Part shown: positions 32,166-40,330 of the stretch, piece after piece
Position numbering within the stretch: position 1 is the first letter of the stretch
Layout of the letters: every line of letters starts with the position of its first letter
NCBI RefSeq assembly: GCF_010820565.1
Contig: NZ_JAAIJQ010000006.1
Span: forward strand, 52,562 to 116,561
DNA length: 64,000 nt
Direction of reading: 5' to 3'
Source of the DNA: Thiorhodococcus minor
Lineage (GTDB): Bacteria > Pseudomonadota > Gammaproteobacteria > Chromatiales > Chromatiaceae
Program-made: the position numbers and the translations under genes
The notes under the pieces: generated by a model
What the model saw: the letters and a program-made list of their open reading frames with translations, nothing else
What the model was told of the DNA's origin: nothing
Database searches by the model: none

Positions 32166-33377
32166 TCAGTCGCCCGGCGTCTCGAAGACCCCAATCTGGT
32201 TGCCGAGTCGGACCTTGACGGCGCCTGAGCTGTAGCGGCCGGGCTCGAAGATCATGATGAAGAGGGAGCCGCCATAGAGGAAGTGGCCGAGCTCGTCGCC
32301 GCGTGTGATGGAGACGGGCGCGCTCAGCGACTTGAGCTTGTCAGTGAAGACGACGGAGCTGATGGTGTTCAGACCCACGGCAACCAGGGCGACATGGCCG
32401 TAGCTTCCGGTGTCGATGATGAAATAGCCGCGTTGGAAGTCCTCGAACTGACTGAGCTCGGTGCCATGGGCGCCGACGTCGCCATTGGCCGGGACCCAGG
32501 CGGGAAAGTTGTCGTAGCCGAAGAAGGCCCCGCCGACGAGCCTCGCCTCCACCACCTGACCGCTGACCGGGGCGTGATAGTGATGGTAGGTGTTGGGCAT
32601 GAGCACGCAGGAGAGGGCGGTTCCGCCGACGAAGCGCTCGGCGTAGCGGGACCCGCCGAGCAGCTCCACGATGTTCAGCGCCGCGTTGAACTTGGTCGGG
32701 ATCTCCGCCTGCAGGTCGGTGATGCGCTGCGGCACGGTATTCATGATGCAGTCGGTCGGGGCCGCGATGACATAGTCGCGCTCGGGCAGGGTTTGCGGCC
32801 GGCTCGCCGCCTGGTCCTTCAAGGTGCGGGCGAAGAAGTCGTTGAATGAGGTGAAGCCGCCGTCGGCGCGCGTCGGATCTGGGAGCTGATAATCCTCCCG
32901 CTCGATACGGGGATCGGCCAGCCACTCGGCGACCTTGGCCGCGGAGGCCGCGCTGTCCATGAAGGCGCCGCGCTCGCGCACGAAGCCTTGGGTGATCTCG
33001 CGTCCTGGGCTCTGCTGGACGAAGGCGACCCCGTACTCGTTCCGATAATAGAACTGCGCGAATTCTTTGATGTAGCGCAGTCCGTCGTCATGTGAGCCGC
33101 TGACTTCCGGTAGGAAGGTGCACCAGCGGGCGAAGAAATCCGCCATGGCGTGGATGTCCCGGCCTTGCCAGGGGTTCGGACCTGTTGTGTCCGGCATCGG
33201 CTGTACGTTGGCGAGTGCCCGGTCGGTCAGGGCGCGGAAGGCGGCATCCTCCTCATAGGTCGCCAGCAGTTGGTCGATCGCACCCTGGCAGGGGCTGTCG
33301 GCTGCGGCCACTCCCCATCCTGACCAAAGGACGGCGACGAGCAGAAGCGCTGCTTCGAGACGGGGGCCTGGTTTCAT
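32166..33377 (-). CDS. Secreted phosphatidylserine decarboxylase-like protein
   Basis: Has the PS_Dcarbxylase domain pattern: APTDCIMN (Asp), YHHYHAPVSG (His) and a C-terminal YGGSLFIM where classic enzymes have LGST; the Gly-Ser bond needed for pyruvoyl formation is kept. The ATG at 33377, after AGGAGCG, gives a signal peptide (about 8-27) with AAA cleavage, so it is probably periplasmic, unlike the cytoplasm-facing housekeeping Psd. The N-terminal about 190 residues are extra. The 403-residue size exceeds bacterial Psd (about 290). It may decarboxylate another substrate or be inactive. Upstream of the phytochrome on the same strand, but 290 bases away. Confidence 0.75.
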   Translation of the reverse strand: MKPGPRLEAALLLVAVLWSGWGVAAADSPCQGAIDQLLATYEEDAAFRALTDRALANVQPMPDTTGPNPWQGRDIHAMADFFARWCTFLPEVSGSHDDGLRYIKEFAQFYYRNEYGVAFVQQSPGREITQGFVRERGAFMDSAASAAKVAEWLADPRIEREDYQLPDPTRADGGFTSFNDFFARTLKDQAASRPQTLPERDYVIAAPTDCIMNTVPQRITDLQAEIPTKFNAALNIVELLGGSRYAERFVGGTALSCVLMPNTYHHYHAPVSGQVVEARLVGGAFFGYDNFPAWVPANGDVGAHGTELSQFEDFQRGYFIIDTGSYGHVALVAVGLNTISSVVFTDKLKSLSAPVSITRGDELGHFLYGGSLFIMIFEPGRYSSGAVKVRLGNQIGVFETPGD

Positions 33378-33526
33378 GGGGGGCGCTCCTGTTCGGGGTG
33401 GGTCTTGGTCCGCTGCCTTTGGGCTCAGTGTAGATGGCAGGCTCGCGATGGGGGTAGGGCGGGGAGGCGTCGGCGCGACCAATGCTTGGTGAAAACGCCC
33501 GATCGGTCAGAGGCCTGGCCCCGGTC

Positions 33527-34058
33527 TCAGGGTAAGTCATTCGCGAGCTCGATGCGCTCGGCGAGCACTGGACGCTTTGCGCGACGGACGACAGCGAGCG
33601 AGCCAGATTCCGGGCTCGCCCTGCTTCTCGCGGGGCCGGAAGGCGGCAAGGAGGCGTCCACCTGGTCGGCGAACTGGGCGTCCTTGCCCCCCCTCCCAGT
33701 CGCAGCCGACCACCAGGTTCTCGGCGTTGAGGGTCAAGGCGGTCTTCGATTCGTTCAGCGAGCCAGCGGCGACCAGCCGGTTGTTCTCCGCATCGCGAAA
33801 GACGGCCCACTGCTCGTGGGCATAGCCGTCGACGCCGACCACGAGACGGACATGTCTCTGATGCTTGATCAGCGCCGTGAAGCCCTGGGAGGCCACGGCC
33901 AGGGAGGTGGAGGTGAAGTACCCGGCAACCCGGTCGTAGCACACCGACGCGCGCAGCGCCGGGATGTAGACGTCGTGCAGGATGTCGCACGCGGTGCTGC
34001 GGTCCCAGGCCTGCCAGACCGAGTTGGAGAGACAGGGGGTCGAGGACTGGTCGCTCAT
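33527..34058 (-). pseudogene. Remnant of a PLD-domain SNF2-type helicase
   Basis: The first about 125 residues (VYIPALRASVCYDRVAGYF, LAVASQGF, AGSLNESKTAL) match the N-terminal phospholipase-D-like part of about 1000-residue SNF2/DEAD helicases in defence islands. After a run of seven G on the coding strand the frame loses similarity; removing one base restores KDAQFADQV. Everything downstream, including the helicase motors, is absent. The unshifted frame ends at 33537 and the shifted one at 33527. A decayed defence gene next to an MNT/HEPN pair. Confidence 0.7.
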
Positions 34059-34093
34059 CTGGGCATCCCTGCGCCGATGTGCCGCATCCCGGT

Positions 34094-34519
34094 CTACGCG
34101 TGGTCGGCCGGCGTGCCATCAGTGCCTCGGGAGCCATCATCCAGATAGTTCCGCACCGCATCGACGAAGTCCTCGGCCTGAGAGAGCAGCTCGCGTGCAT
34201 CCGCGGACTCAACCGAGCCGCCGGTGTAGTCCGCCAGCAGCCGAACCTCCTCCGCGCGATTCAGCATCCGTCCCAGCGCCTTTGGCAACCGACCGGGCTT
34301 GACCAACTGGAGCCCGAAGGCAGCGATGAGACCGCCGTGGGTCTTGGTGGTCTCGAGCTCGACCTCGTTGGCGAGCGCGGCCCGCGCGGCATCGAACATG
34401 GCGTAGTAGGCGCGGTTGCAGGCCCCGTCCGTGTCTCCGGCATCGAGCAACAGGCGAGCCGACGCCAAGGCCCGGTCGGCCTTCTGCATCAGCGCTGCAC
34501 GGTCGTTCGGCTTGGTCAC
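34094..34519 (-). CDS. HEPN-domain protein of an MNT/HEPN pair
   Basis: The 141-residue helical protein has the RAYYAMFDAARAAL helix and KTHGGLIAAFG typical of HEPN toxins paired with minimal nucleotidyltransferases. In many relatives the eighth position of that helix is His, giving an RX6H ribonuclease motif; here it is Asp. It starts at GTG 34519, overlapping the stop of the upstream nucleotidyltransferase by four bases. By analogy to HepT/MntA it would be a toxin silenced by AMPylation, but the missing His makes nuclease activity uncertain. Confidence 0.8.
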   Translation of the reverse strand: MTKPNDRAALMQKADRALASARLLLDAGDTDGACNRAYYAMFDAARAALANEVELETTKTHGGLIAAFGLQLVKPGRLPKALGRMLNRAEEVRLLADYTGGSVESADARELLSQAEDFVDAVRNYLDDGSRGTDGTPADHA

Positions 34520-34872
34520 AAGCGCAGACCCTCGCGGGCGATGTTCTTCAGCAAGCGGGGATTGGCGTAGTGATCCGGGTCCGCCCACTCGTCTTCCCAG
34601 ATGGGCAGGGGTTGGATGCGAATGCCGGTCTCCAGCAGAACGTCGAAGGCCTCGTCGGCCATCGCGAGCTTGGTGGGCAGCAGGCGCTGGTGATCGCCGC
34701 GCAGCAGTACGGCAACATCGGCGTCGCTGTCGCGGGTGTGATCGCCGCGGGCGCGACTGCCGAACAGCATCAGGTCCAGCACGTCGTACTTGGCCGTGAT
34801 CCGCTGGGCGAACAGGCGCAGAGCCTCCGAGGTGGCGGTGTCGAGCGTTGGAGCATTGTCCAGCATCGTCAT
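34516..34872 (-). CDS. MNT-family minimal nucleotidyltransferase (antitoxin-type)
   Basis: A 118-residue polymerase-beta-fold nucleotidyltransferase with FGSRARGDHTRDSDADVAV, the GSx(10)DxD metal site. In MNT/HEPN systems this protein AMPylates the HEPN toxin. It lies directly upstream of and overlaps the HEPN gene. The catalytic motif is complete. The pair is beside a broken helicase gene, suggesting an acquired defence or stabilisation region. Confidence 0.87.
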   Translation of the reverse strand: MTMLDNAPTLDTATSEALRLFAQRITAKYDVLDLMLFGSRARGDHTRDSDADVAVLLRGDHQRLLPTKLAMADEAFDVLLETGIRIQPLPIWEDEWADPDHYANPRLLKNIAREGLRL

Positions 34873-34897
34873 ACGTCTTCGCAGTTTAGAAGATTCA

Positions 34898-34985
34898 CCA
34901 CAGCGGACACAGAGATCACAGAGTTGAAGAGTGGATTGGTCCAGTTATTTTTCACCGTTCTCTGTCTTCTCTGTGCTCTCTGTCC
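34898..34985. repeat. Inverted repeat built on CACAGAG/CTCTGTG
   Basis: GGACACAGAGATCACAGAG on the left and TTCTCTGTGCTCTCTGTCC on the right are imperfect inverted arms about 35 bases apart. It is AT-richer than its surroundings and noncoding, and resembles small dispersed palindromic elements. The rest of 34986-35140 shows nothing recognised. Confidence 0.6.
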
Positions 34986-35140
34986 TGATGCAGGCGATGG
35001 GGCGGAGGGCTTGGCGCTTTTCCGACTGTTCGCGGAGGCTTTGCGGGGTCTCTGGATTTGCCGGGTCTCGAGGCGGGCGTCCAGGTCCCAGCCGAGCCGG
35101 CAGGGATCTGAACACCCGAGATTGGATCAACCCCCACCGA

Positions 35141-35497
35141 TCAGCGCCGGCAGCGCGGGTGGGTCTGGATGTCCTGCGAGGAATCCACGCGCCCACTAAC
35201 CGCGATCACCTGCAGACACTGCCCGGTGGCGTCGCTGTACCAAACCGAGCCATAGCCATCGCGGCCCGACTCGAAGGAGTCGACCTGACGGAAGCCCTTG
35301 ATGCGTAGCTGGTTTTCCGCTCCGTCGTCGGCGGCCCCAACGAGGCGGGTATACCAAGTGTCGCTCTGCCCGCTCATCGCGGAGCCGGAAGGCGGCGCGG
35401 CAGTGCTTCCAGACTCATAGCTGCCTGTCGAGCCGCAGCCGGATAGCGCAAGCGCGGCGGCAGTGCCGAGCGCGGCGAGGTGAAACACGCTTTTCAT
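35141..35497 (-). CDS. Small lipoprotein of unknown function
   Basis: 118 residues from the ATG at 35497. A lipoprotein signal with lipobox LSGC at about residues 19-22 is followed by a Gly/Ser-rich spacer and a C-terminal region with GYGSVWYSDATGQCLQVIAVSGRV, possibly one small beta domain. No family recognised. It lies downstream of, and on the same strand as, another small lipoprotein gene, with an 80-base gap, and may be a diverged duplicate. Confidence 0.7.
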   Translation of the reverse strand: MKSVFHLAALGTAAALALSGCGSTGSYESGSTAAPPSGSAMSGQSDTWYTRLVGAADDGAENQLRIKGFRQVDSFESGRDGYGSVWYSDATGQCLQVIAVSGRVDSSQDIQTHPRCRR

Positions 35498-35577
35498 CTC
35501 GGTCTTTTCCCTAGCTCTTGGGTGTCTTGGAGGCTTGATGTCTTGTAGATCGAGCGGGTGAGTGGAGTCCGGCGGCA

Positions 35578-35997
35578 TCAGCCCCCAGTGATCACTGCAT
35601 CCGGGAAGCGGAAGAAACCGCCGTCGGAGGCCGTGATCGTCCACCTGTCGCCGTCCCGTGTCGCCTGCAGCGGGGTGCCGTCGCGGGTGGTGAATTCGCC
35701 CTTCGAGAAGGTCAGCACGCGATAGGCGGGCTTCGTCTCCCTGGCGATGTTAGAGATCCAGATCTCGGCGCCGCCCGATCCGTCGCGAACGACACGCCAG
35801 CCGCACGCCTCATTGAAGCTCGCACGGCCCGCCGAGCAGGGCATGGTGCCGCCGGCGTCGTAGTCCGCCGGCCCCATGTCGATCTGGGCGCTCTCGGTCG
35901 AGCCGGCATTGTAAGAGGGCGATCCTCCGCAGCCGGCGAGCACCGCGCTGAGCGCGAGGGCGGAAGCGAAAGTCGAAGGCGCACGTTTATCAATCAT
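35578..35997 (-). CDS. Small lipoprotein of unknown function
   Basis: 139 residues from the ATG at 35997 (AGAGAAG upstream). Lipobox LAGC at about residues 20-23, then SPSYNAGSTESA, a paired-Cys region (MPCSAG, EACGW) and a compact C-terminal domain ending RFPDAVITGG. No known family. The Gly/Ser spacer (YNAGST) resembles that of the neighbouring lipoprotein (YESGST). Confidence 0.7.
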   Translation of the reverse strand: MIDKRAPSTFASALALSAVLAGCGGSPSYNAGSTESAQIDMGPADYDAGGTMPCSAGRASFNEACGWRVVRDGSGGAEIWISNIARETKPAYRVLTFSKGEFTTRDGTPLQATRDGDRWTITASDGGFFRFPDAVITGG

Positions 35998-36386
35998 GTC
36001 GGACTTCTCTGTTGCCGCAAGGAAGGCATTTGGCTGCGCTCGGTTTGGGGCCAGGTCCTGTCGACCGCGTCGCAGCTCGGGGCGTCGCGGATCCGCCCTC
36101 TCTCCGCGCGCAATCAGCTGCTCGGAACATCTGCCAGCGCCGCCCAAACGCGGGGGGAAATGGGGCTAGATGACCGCATTGCAAACACAAGGCGTTTGGT
36201 CGCCTGCCGGGATTCCCTACCCGTAGCGCTACGGATACCCACTTAAATCCGTTTGCAATATCAGCTCGGGAGAATCTGAAAAGCCTCGCGTTTTAGACTT
36301 GGTCACGACGCTGCCTTGCGTAAGTGAGCTCGCCCTCCCAAAGGCTGTCGGCACGACGACTTTTTTCGAGAGGATCCGGACTGGCT
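35998..36386. other. Divergent intergenic region before the L,D-transpeptidase gene
   Basis: About 390 bases between divergent genes. It should contain promoters for both directions; no confident hexamers were fixed. A GTAGCGCTACGG palindrome lies near 36222. No gene is supported. Confidence 0.4.
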
Positions 36387-37244
36387 ATGACCCAACGTAT
36401 CACCCGCAAACGTATCACCCGCAAACCTGCATTGCTTCGCCTGGCTGCCTTGAGCGCGGCCCCGCTGTATCTGACCTCGCGCGACTTGGCGTCCGAGATC
36501 GTCAAGGAGATCCAGGACCTCCAACCTGGTGAGTTCACCTGGCATCCGGAGCGCTCGCCGAAGGGGGGCGTGGCCGTGGTGGTCTGGATCCCGGAGCAGC
36601 TGGTGCATGTTTACCGCAACGGGATCCGGTCCTCGACCTACAACAACGCGCCCATGCCGAATATGAATCGCCTCACCTGGGACGGCATCGCCTTGCATGC
36701 GGGCAAGCTGCCGGGCTATCCCGCCTCGCACGGCTGCGTGCGCCTGCCCCTGGCGTTCTCCAAGAAGCTGTGGACGGTGACGCACCTCGGCACGCCCGTC
36801 ATCGTCGCCGGCAGCCACAGCGATCCCTGGGAGCTAACCCATCTGGGCATGGTGCTCGGGGCCTACGCCGAAGAGGAGCTCGAGCAGGCCGTCGCCGGCT
36901 TGGAGGGCAAGCGCCATCCTTCCGATTGGGAGGCGGCCGAGGAGTATCCGGTCACCACGGTGGTCGCTTCCACGGCCGACCGCAAGATAGACCTCCTTCA
37001 GACCGGCTGGTCGCTAAGGGTTGCGCGGATTGCAGCCGAAGCGGGTGCGATGGCTCCGCCCATTCCGGCCGAAACCATCACCAAAGGACGTGCTGTTGAA
37101 CCGCAAAGCGGCCAAGGGCGCAAAGGATCTCAACGCACCGAGGAGTCGGTTTGGCTCGCCCGGCAGGTGAGTGCTGCACTCCAGTCGAGCCCTTGCCCCG
37201 CTTCGCGTCCCTTGGGCCTTTGCGGCTCGATTCGCCAATTCTAG
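36387..37244 (+). CDS. L,D-transpeptidase family (YkuD) protein with internal deletion
   Basis: Envelope-type YkuD protein that would cross-link peptidoglycan or attach lipoproteins. The active-site segment PGYPASHGCVRLP (His115, Cys117) is present. Relatives have about 30 residues containing STGxxGHxTPTGVFTI between YRNG and the SSTYNNAPMP stretch; here YRNGI (about 76-80) joins SSTYNN directly, so a conserved core strand is missing in frame. The N-terminus carries a 15-bp exact duplication (RITRK twice). The last about 50 residues and the stop come from inverted repeat copy B. The protein (285 residues) is probably impaired. Confidence 0.78.
   Translation: MTQRITRKRITRKPALLRLAALSAAPLYLTSRDLASEIVKEIQDLQPGEFTWHPERSPKGGVAVVVWIPEQLVHVYRNGIRSSTYNNAPMPNMNRLTWDGIALHAGKLPGYPASHGCVRLPLAFSKKLWTVTHLGTPVIVAGSHSDPWELTHLGMVLGAYAEEELEQAVAGLEGKRHPSDWEAAEEYPVTTVVASTADRKIDLLQTGWSLRVARIAAEAGAMAPPIPAETITKGRAVEPQSGQGRKGSQRTEESVWLARQVSAALQSSPCPASRPLGLCGSIRQF
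36398..36427 (+). repeat. 15-bp exact tandem duplication in the L,D-transpeptidase N-terminus
   Basis: CGTATCACCCGCAAA occurs twice in succession and encodes RITRK-RITRK just before the signal-like hydrophobic segment. In frame. Confidence 0.85.
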
Positions 37245-37245
37245 A
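37095..37245 (-). repeat. Dispersed MITE-like repeat, copy B (inverted)
   Basis: On the - strand this reads from a CTAGAATTGGCGAAT end to CTTTGCGGTTCAAC, matching the ends of copies A and C. On + it supplies the C-terminal codons and the TAG stop (within CTAG) of the L,D-transpeptidase gene and ends 18 bases before the next start codon. Confidence 0.75.
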
Positions 37246-37263
37246 TTCACCGAGGCCTGTGCC

Positions 37264-37923
37264 ATGCGAGCTCCAAAGCGCTTGTTGTCCCTAATGATGT
37301 TGCCGCTGCTGCTCGGCGCGGCGACAGTCACTCCGCAGGCATCCGACCAAGCGCTAGAGGACGGGACGGCGCAGCCTGACGCCCAGGCGCCAATCGTCGC
37401 GACCGTGCTCGGCGAGGAGGTGCGCGCCGAGGACGCGGAGGCGATGCAGCAAATTGTGCTGAGCAGGCTGTTCGATCGTTATGCCGAGCGCCAGGGAATC
37501 GAGGTCACGGACGCCGAGATCGACGCCTTCGTCGAGGACATGCGCCGCGGGATGCGCGCCAAGGGTCTGACGGCCGAAGACGACCTCTCACCGGAGGAGG
37601 CCGCGCAAGTCGAGACGATGCGTCGAGACATGGCGCGCTCGATGATCCGTCAGTGGAAGCTGAACCGCGCCCTCTATCGCCAGTACGGCGGCCGCATCAT
37701 CTTCCAGCAGCCCGGCCCCGAGCCTCTGGACGCCTATCGGCAGTATCTCGAGGAGCGGCAAGCCGCCGGCGACTTCAGGATCCAGGATGCCCAGCTAGAG
37801 GCGCAGTTCTGGCGCTATTTCACCGACGATGGGATCCACAGCTTCTACACGCCTGGCAGCGAAGCCGAGGCGAAGGCATTCGAGCGTTCGCCGTGGGAGC
37901 GGTCGACGGTCGGCGGTGAATGA
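37264..37923 (+). CDS. Secreted SurA-N-like chaperone-type protein
   Basis: 219 residues from the ATG at 37264. A signal peptide (about 5-24) precedes a helical domain starting VATVLGEEVRAEDAEAMQQIVLSRLF, reminiscent of the N-terminal domain of SurA/PpiD-type periplasmic chaperones (a GxxV strand followed by helices). No parvulin isomerase domain follows. The C-terminus is charged. Assignment is by pattern only. Its upstream region is occupied by repeat copy B, so the promoter may have been altered or replaced. Confidence 0.5.
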   Translation: MRAPKRLLSLMMLPLLLGAATVTPQASDQALEDGTAQPDAQAPIVATVLGEEVRAEDAEAMQQIVLSRLFDRYAERQGIEVTDAEIDAFVEDMRRGMRAKGLTAEDDLSPEEAAQVETMRRDMARSMIRQWKLNRALYRQYGGRIIFQQPGPEPLDAYRQYLEERQAAGDFRIQDAQLEAQFWRYFTDDGIHSFYTPGSEAEAKAFERSPWERSTVGGE

Positions 37924-37968
37924 TTCGTCTCGCGCTTTACTCTTGACGCCAATGGAGGATCGATCGAC

Positions 37969-38874
37969 ATGCGAGCATCTCCGCACCTGTTGATGATGCT
38001 GGTCTGCATCCTGGGGATCACGGCGCCGGCCGACGCCCGATCCACTGGTGCCATGCTCGATGCCTGCGCGCGGGTCGGGAAGTCCTTTTTCCGCGAGGGT
38101 CAGGCGCGCACCGAGATGAAGTACAACGGCCAGCGCGTCGATGGCACGCACGCAATCAATGGCGACATCTTTCTCGAGACACGCAAGGAGTCCTTTGCCT
38201 GCTCGTTCGATCGGGGCGGAGGGCGAATGGTTGAATTCTTCGCCGAAGGCCGGCTGCAGAACGCCTATCTCCCTGGCGGCGGCGCTGACGCGAGTGGAGG
38301 AGACATGGTCAGGGTGCCCGACGTTGGGGCCGGCGACGTGCTCAATGTCAGAAGCGGTCCGGGCACCAATTACCGGATCCTGGGCGCGCTCGGCAACGGC
38401 GACTCGGTTTACAGGCTCCGCTGCAAGGGGCAAGGCCGATCGCGCTGGTGCGAGATCGAGATGCGCTCGGACATGCGCGAGCGGGGCTGGGTGAATGCGC
38501 GCTACCTGCGGGAAGGCGCCGCCGTTCAACAGCCCAGTCCGCCGCCTGCCGGTCAGGGCGGGACCTCGACGGAGCGGGTGCGCTTCAAGCCCGGGACGAG
38601 CGGCGCCGAGCTGAGCGGGTCGCTCATGCCCGGCGAGTCGCGTCGTTACCTGCTGCGCGCGTCGAACGGACAGGATCTGCGTGCGCGCTTGGATGCGGGC
38701 GGACCTGATCTCTACTACCAGATCTTCAACCCCGACGGATCCTTCTTGCTTGAGCAGGTGGGCGCTGCGCAAGCCTACCGGGGACAGCTTTGGCAGTCGG
38801 GGGATCACGTCGTCGAGGTCATCAACCGCGGCAATCGCCCCCGGTCATACCAGATACGTTTGCGTGTCCGGTGA
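37969..38874 (+). CDS. Secreted SH3b protein with a C-terminal PliG-like/PPC-type domain
   Basis: 301 residues. A signal peptide (about 1-22, ADA-R) is followed by a Cys-containing N-terminal domain, an SH3b domain (about 105-183: VLNVRSGPGTNYRILGALGNGD, WVNARYL) that typically binds cell-wall peptides, a Pro-rich hinge, and a C-terminal beta domain starting TERVRFKPGTSGAELSG. That start closely resembles the next protein (TERVQFKKGASSATVES), the PliG-type lysozyme inhibitor fold. GGAG precedes the ATG. Likely periplasmic; role in wall binding or lysozyme defence is inferred. Confidence 0.75.
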   Translation: MRASPHLLMMLVCILGITAPADARSTGAMLDACARVGKSFFREGQARTEMKYNGQRVDGTHAINGDIFLETRKESFACSFDRGGGRMVEFFAEGRLQNAYLPGGGADASGGDMVRVPDVGAGDVLNVRSGPGTNYRILGALGNGDSVYRLRCKGQGRSRWCEIEMRSDMRERGWVNARYLREGAAVQQPSPPPAGQGGTSTERVRFKPGTSGAELSGSLMPGESRRYLLRASNGQDLRARLDAGGPDLYYQIFNPDGSFLLEQVGAAQAYRGQLWQSGDHVVEVINRGNRPRSYQIRLRVR

Positions 38875-38937
38875 TGGGGGGAGAGCCGGTCGGCTCGATT
38901 TCCCAAGATCAAATTCGTCCATGCAAGGGGATCAATC

Positions 38938-39339
38938 GTGAAAGCAATCGCAGCGACGCTGGGTATTTTCTTGTTGGCGGGCGCGCCGGTTCTGGCCGAC
39001 GACATCCGAACCGAGCGCGTCCAGTTCAAGAAGGGTGCGAGCAGCGCGACCGTCGAGAGCTCGATCAAGGGCTATGAAGGCGTGGACTATGTGCTGGGCG
39101 CCCGCAAAGGTCAGTCCATGAACGTCAGCATGGCCACCAGCAATACGGCCAACTATTTCAATATCCTGGCGCCAGGAAAGGACAACGAGGCGATGTTCAT
39201 CGGCTCCACATCTGGCAATCAGTCCGAAGGGACGCTGCCCGCCAGCGGCGACTACAAGATCCGTGTCTACCTCATGCGCAGCGCCGCGCGCCGGGGAGAG
39301 GTGGCCGCTTATCGTCTGGAGATGATCATCGACGACTGA
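38938..39339 (+). CDS. PliG-like inhibitor of g-type lysozyme homologue
   Basis: 133-residue periplasmic protein with a signal peptide (about 1-20, LADD) and one beta domain: TERVQFKKGASS, SNTANYFNILAPG, MFIGSTSGN and SGDYKIRVYLMRSAARRGE, the pattern of PliG-type proteins that block goose-type lysozyme. It starts at GTG 38938 with AAGGGG 15-20 bases upstream. It follows the SH3b protein, whose C-terminal domain is related, suggesting gene duplication and fusion. Confidence 0.8.
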   Translation: MKAIAATLGIFLLAGAPVLADDIRTERVQFKKGASSATVESSIKGYEGVDYVLGARKGQSMNVSMATSNTANYFNILAPGKDNEAMFIGSTSGNQSEGTLPASGDYKIRVYLMRSAARRGEVAAYRLEMIIDD

Positions 39340-39412
39340 TCGGATCGCATTGACCTGATCCGGCATTTTCGGCCAATCTCGGGCCCATCCCGAGTCTCGA
39401 TGGGTCCATGTC

Positions 39413-40309
39413 ATGTCCAGCAAGAAGCCCAGTGTCTCCTTAGCCCTCGGCAGCGGTGGTGCCCGTGGGCTGGCCCACATCGGCATTATCGAGTGGCTGG
39501 AGGAGCACGGCTACCGCATCGCGTCGATCAGTGGTGCCTCCATGGGGGCGCTGGTTGGGGGGATTCATGCGGCGGGCGAGCTGGAAGCCTATAAGCGCTG
39601 GGTTTGTGCGCTCAATCGGGCAGACGTGCTGAGATTCCTGGATTTCGCCTTCAGCGGCGATGGGCTGCTCAAGGGCGATCGGATCATGGATACGCTCAAG
39701 GCCATGGTCGGCGATCGGGAGATCCAGGACCTGCCCGTCAGCTACACGGCGGTGGCGACGGACATCGACCGGCAGCGTGAGGTCTGGATCTCCGAGGGGC
39801 CATTATTCGACGCCATCCGTGCATCCATTGCCGTTCCCGGCGTCTTTACCCCGCACGAGTATCAGGGAATGACGCTGGTCGACGGCGGCCTGCTCAATCC
39901 GGTCCCCATTGCGCCGACGTTCAGGGACTTCACGGATCTGACCGTTGCGGTGAACTTGAACGCCATGACGGTGCGTATCCCGACAAAGCTGCAGAAGCAA
40001 GTGCAGCAACGTGGCCGGGAGTCTTCCGATGAGCGCAGCTATCAGGACAGAATTCGTCAGTTCCTGGATGCGATCAGTGACAATTTCGGCGGGGGAGGTG
40101 CCCAGAAGCTGGGTGTCTTCGAGCTGACGACGCGGTCATTCGAGACCATGCAGAACGCCATTGCGGCGACCAAGGTGGCGGCGTATCACCCGGATGTGCT
40201 GATCGATGTGCCGCGCGACTCCTGCGCCGCACATGAGTTCCATCGCGCCCGCGAGGTGATCGAGCTGGGGCGCGGTCTGGCCGAATTGGCCATGGGGGCG
40301 CATGACTGA
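39413..40309 (+). CDS. rssA: Patatin-like phospholipase (RssA-type)
   Basis: 298 residues. Oxyanion loop GSGGARG (about 14-20), nucleophile elbow GASMG (about 42-46, Ser44) and the Asp of DGG (about 162-164) form the complete Ser-Asp dyad of bacterial patatins. No signal peptide. It hydrolyses lipid acyl chains in vitro in relatives; biological role is unclear. It stands alone, 73 bases after the PliG-like gene and convergent with the next gene. Confidence 0.9.
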   Translation: MSSKKPSVSLALGSGGARGLAHIGIIEWLEEHGYRIASISGASMGALVGGIHAAGELEAYKRWVCALNRADVLRFLDFAFSGDGLLKGDRIMDTLKAMVGDREIQDLPVSYTAVATDIDRQREVWISEGPLFDAIRASIAVPGVFTPHEYQGMTLVDGGLLNPVPIAPTFRDFTDLTVAVNLNAMTVRIPTKLQKQVQQRGRESSDERSYQDRIRQFLDAISDNFGGGGAQKLGVFELTTRSFETMQNAIAATKVAAYHPDVLIDVPRDSCAAHEFHRAREVIELGRGLAELAMGAHD

Positions 40310-40330
40310 GCGTTCGAGCAGGACATCGTC

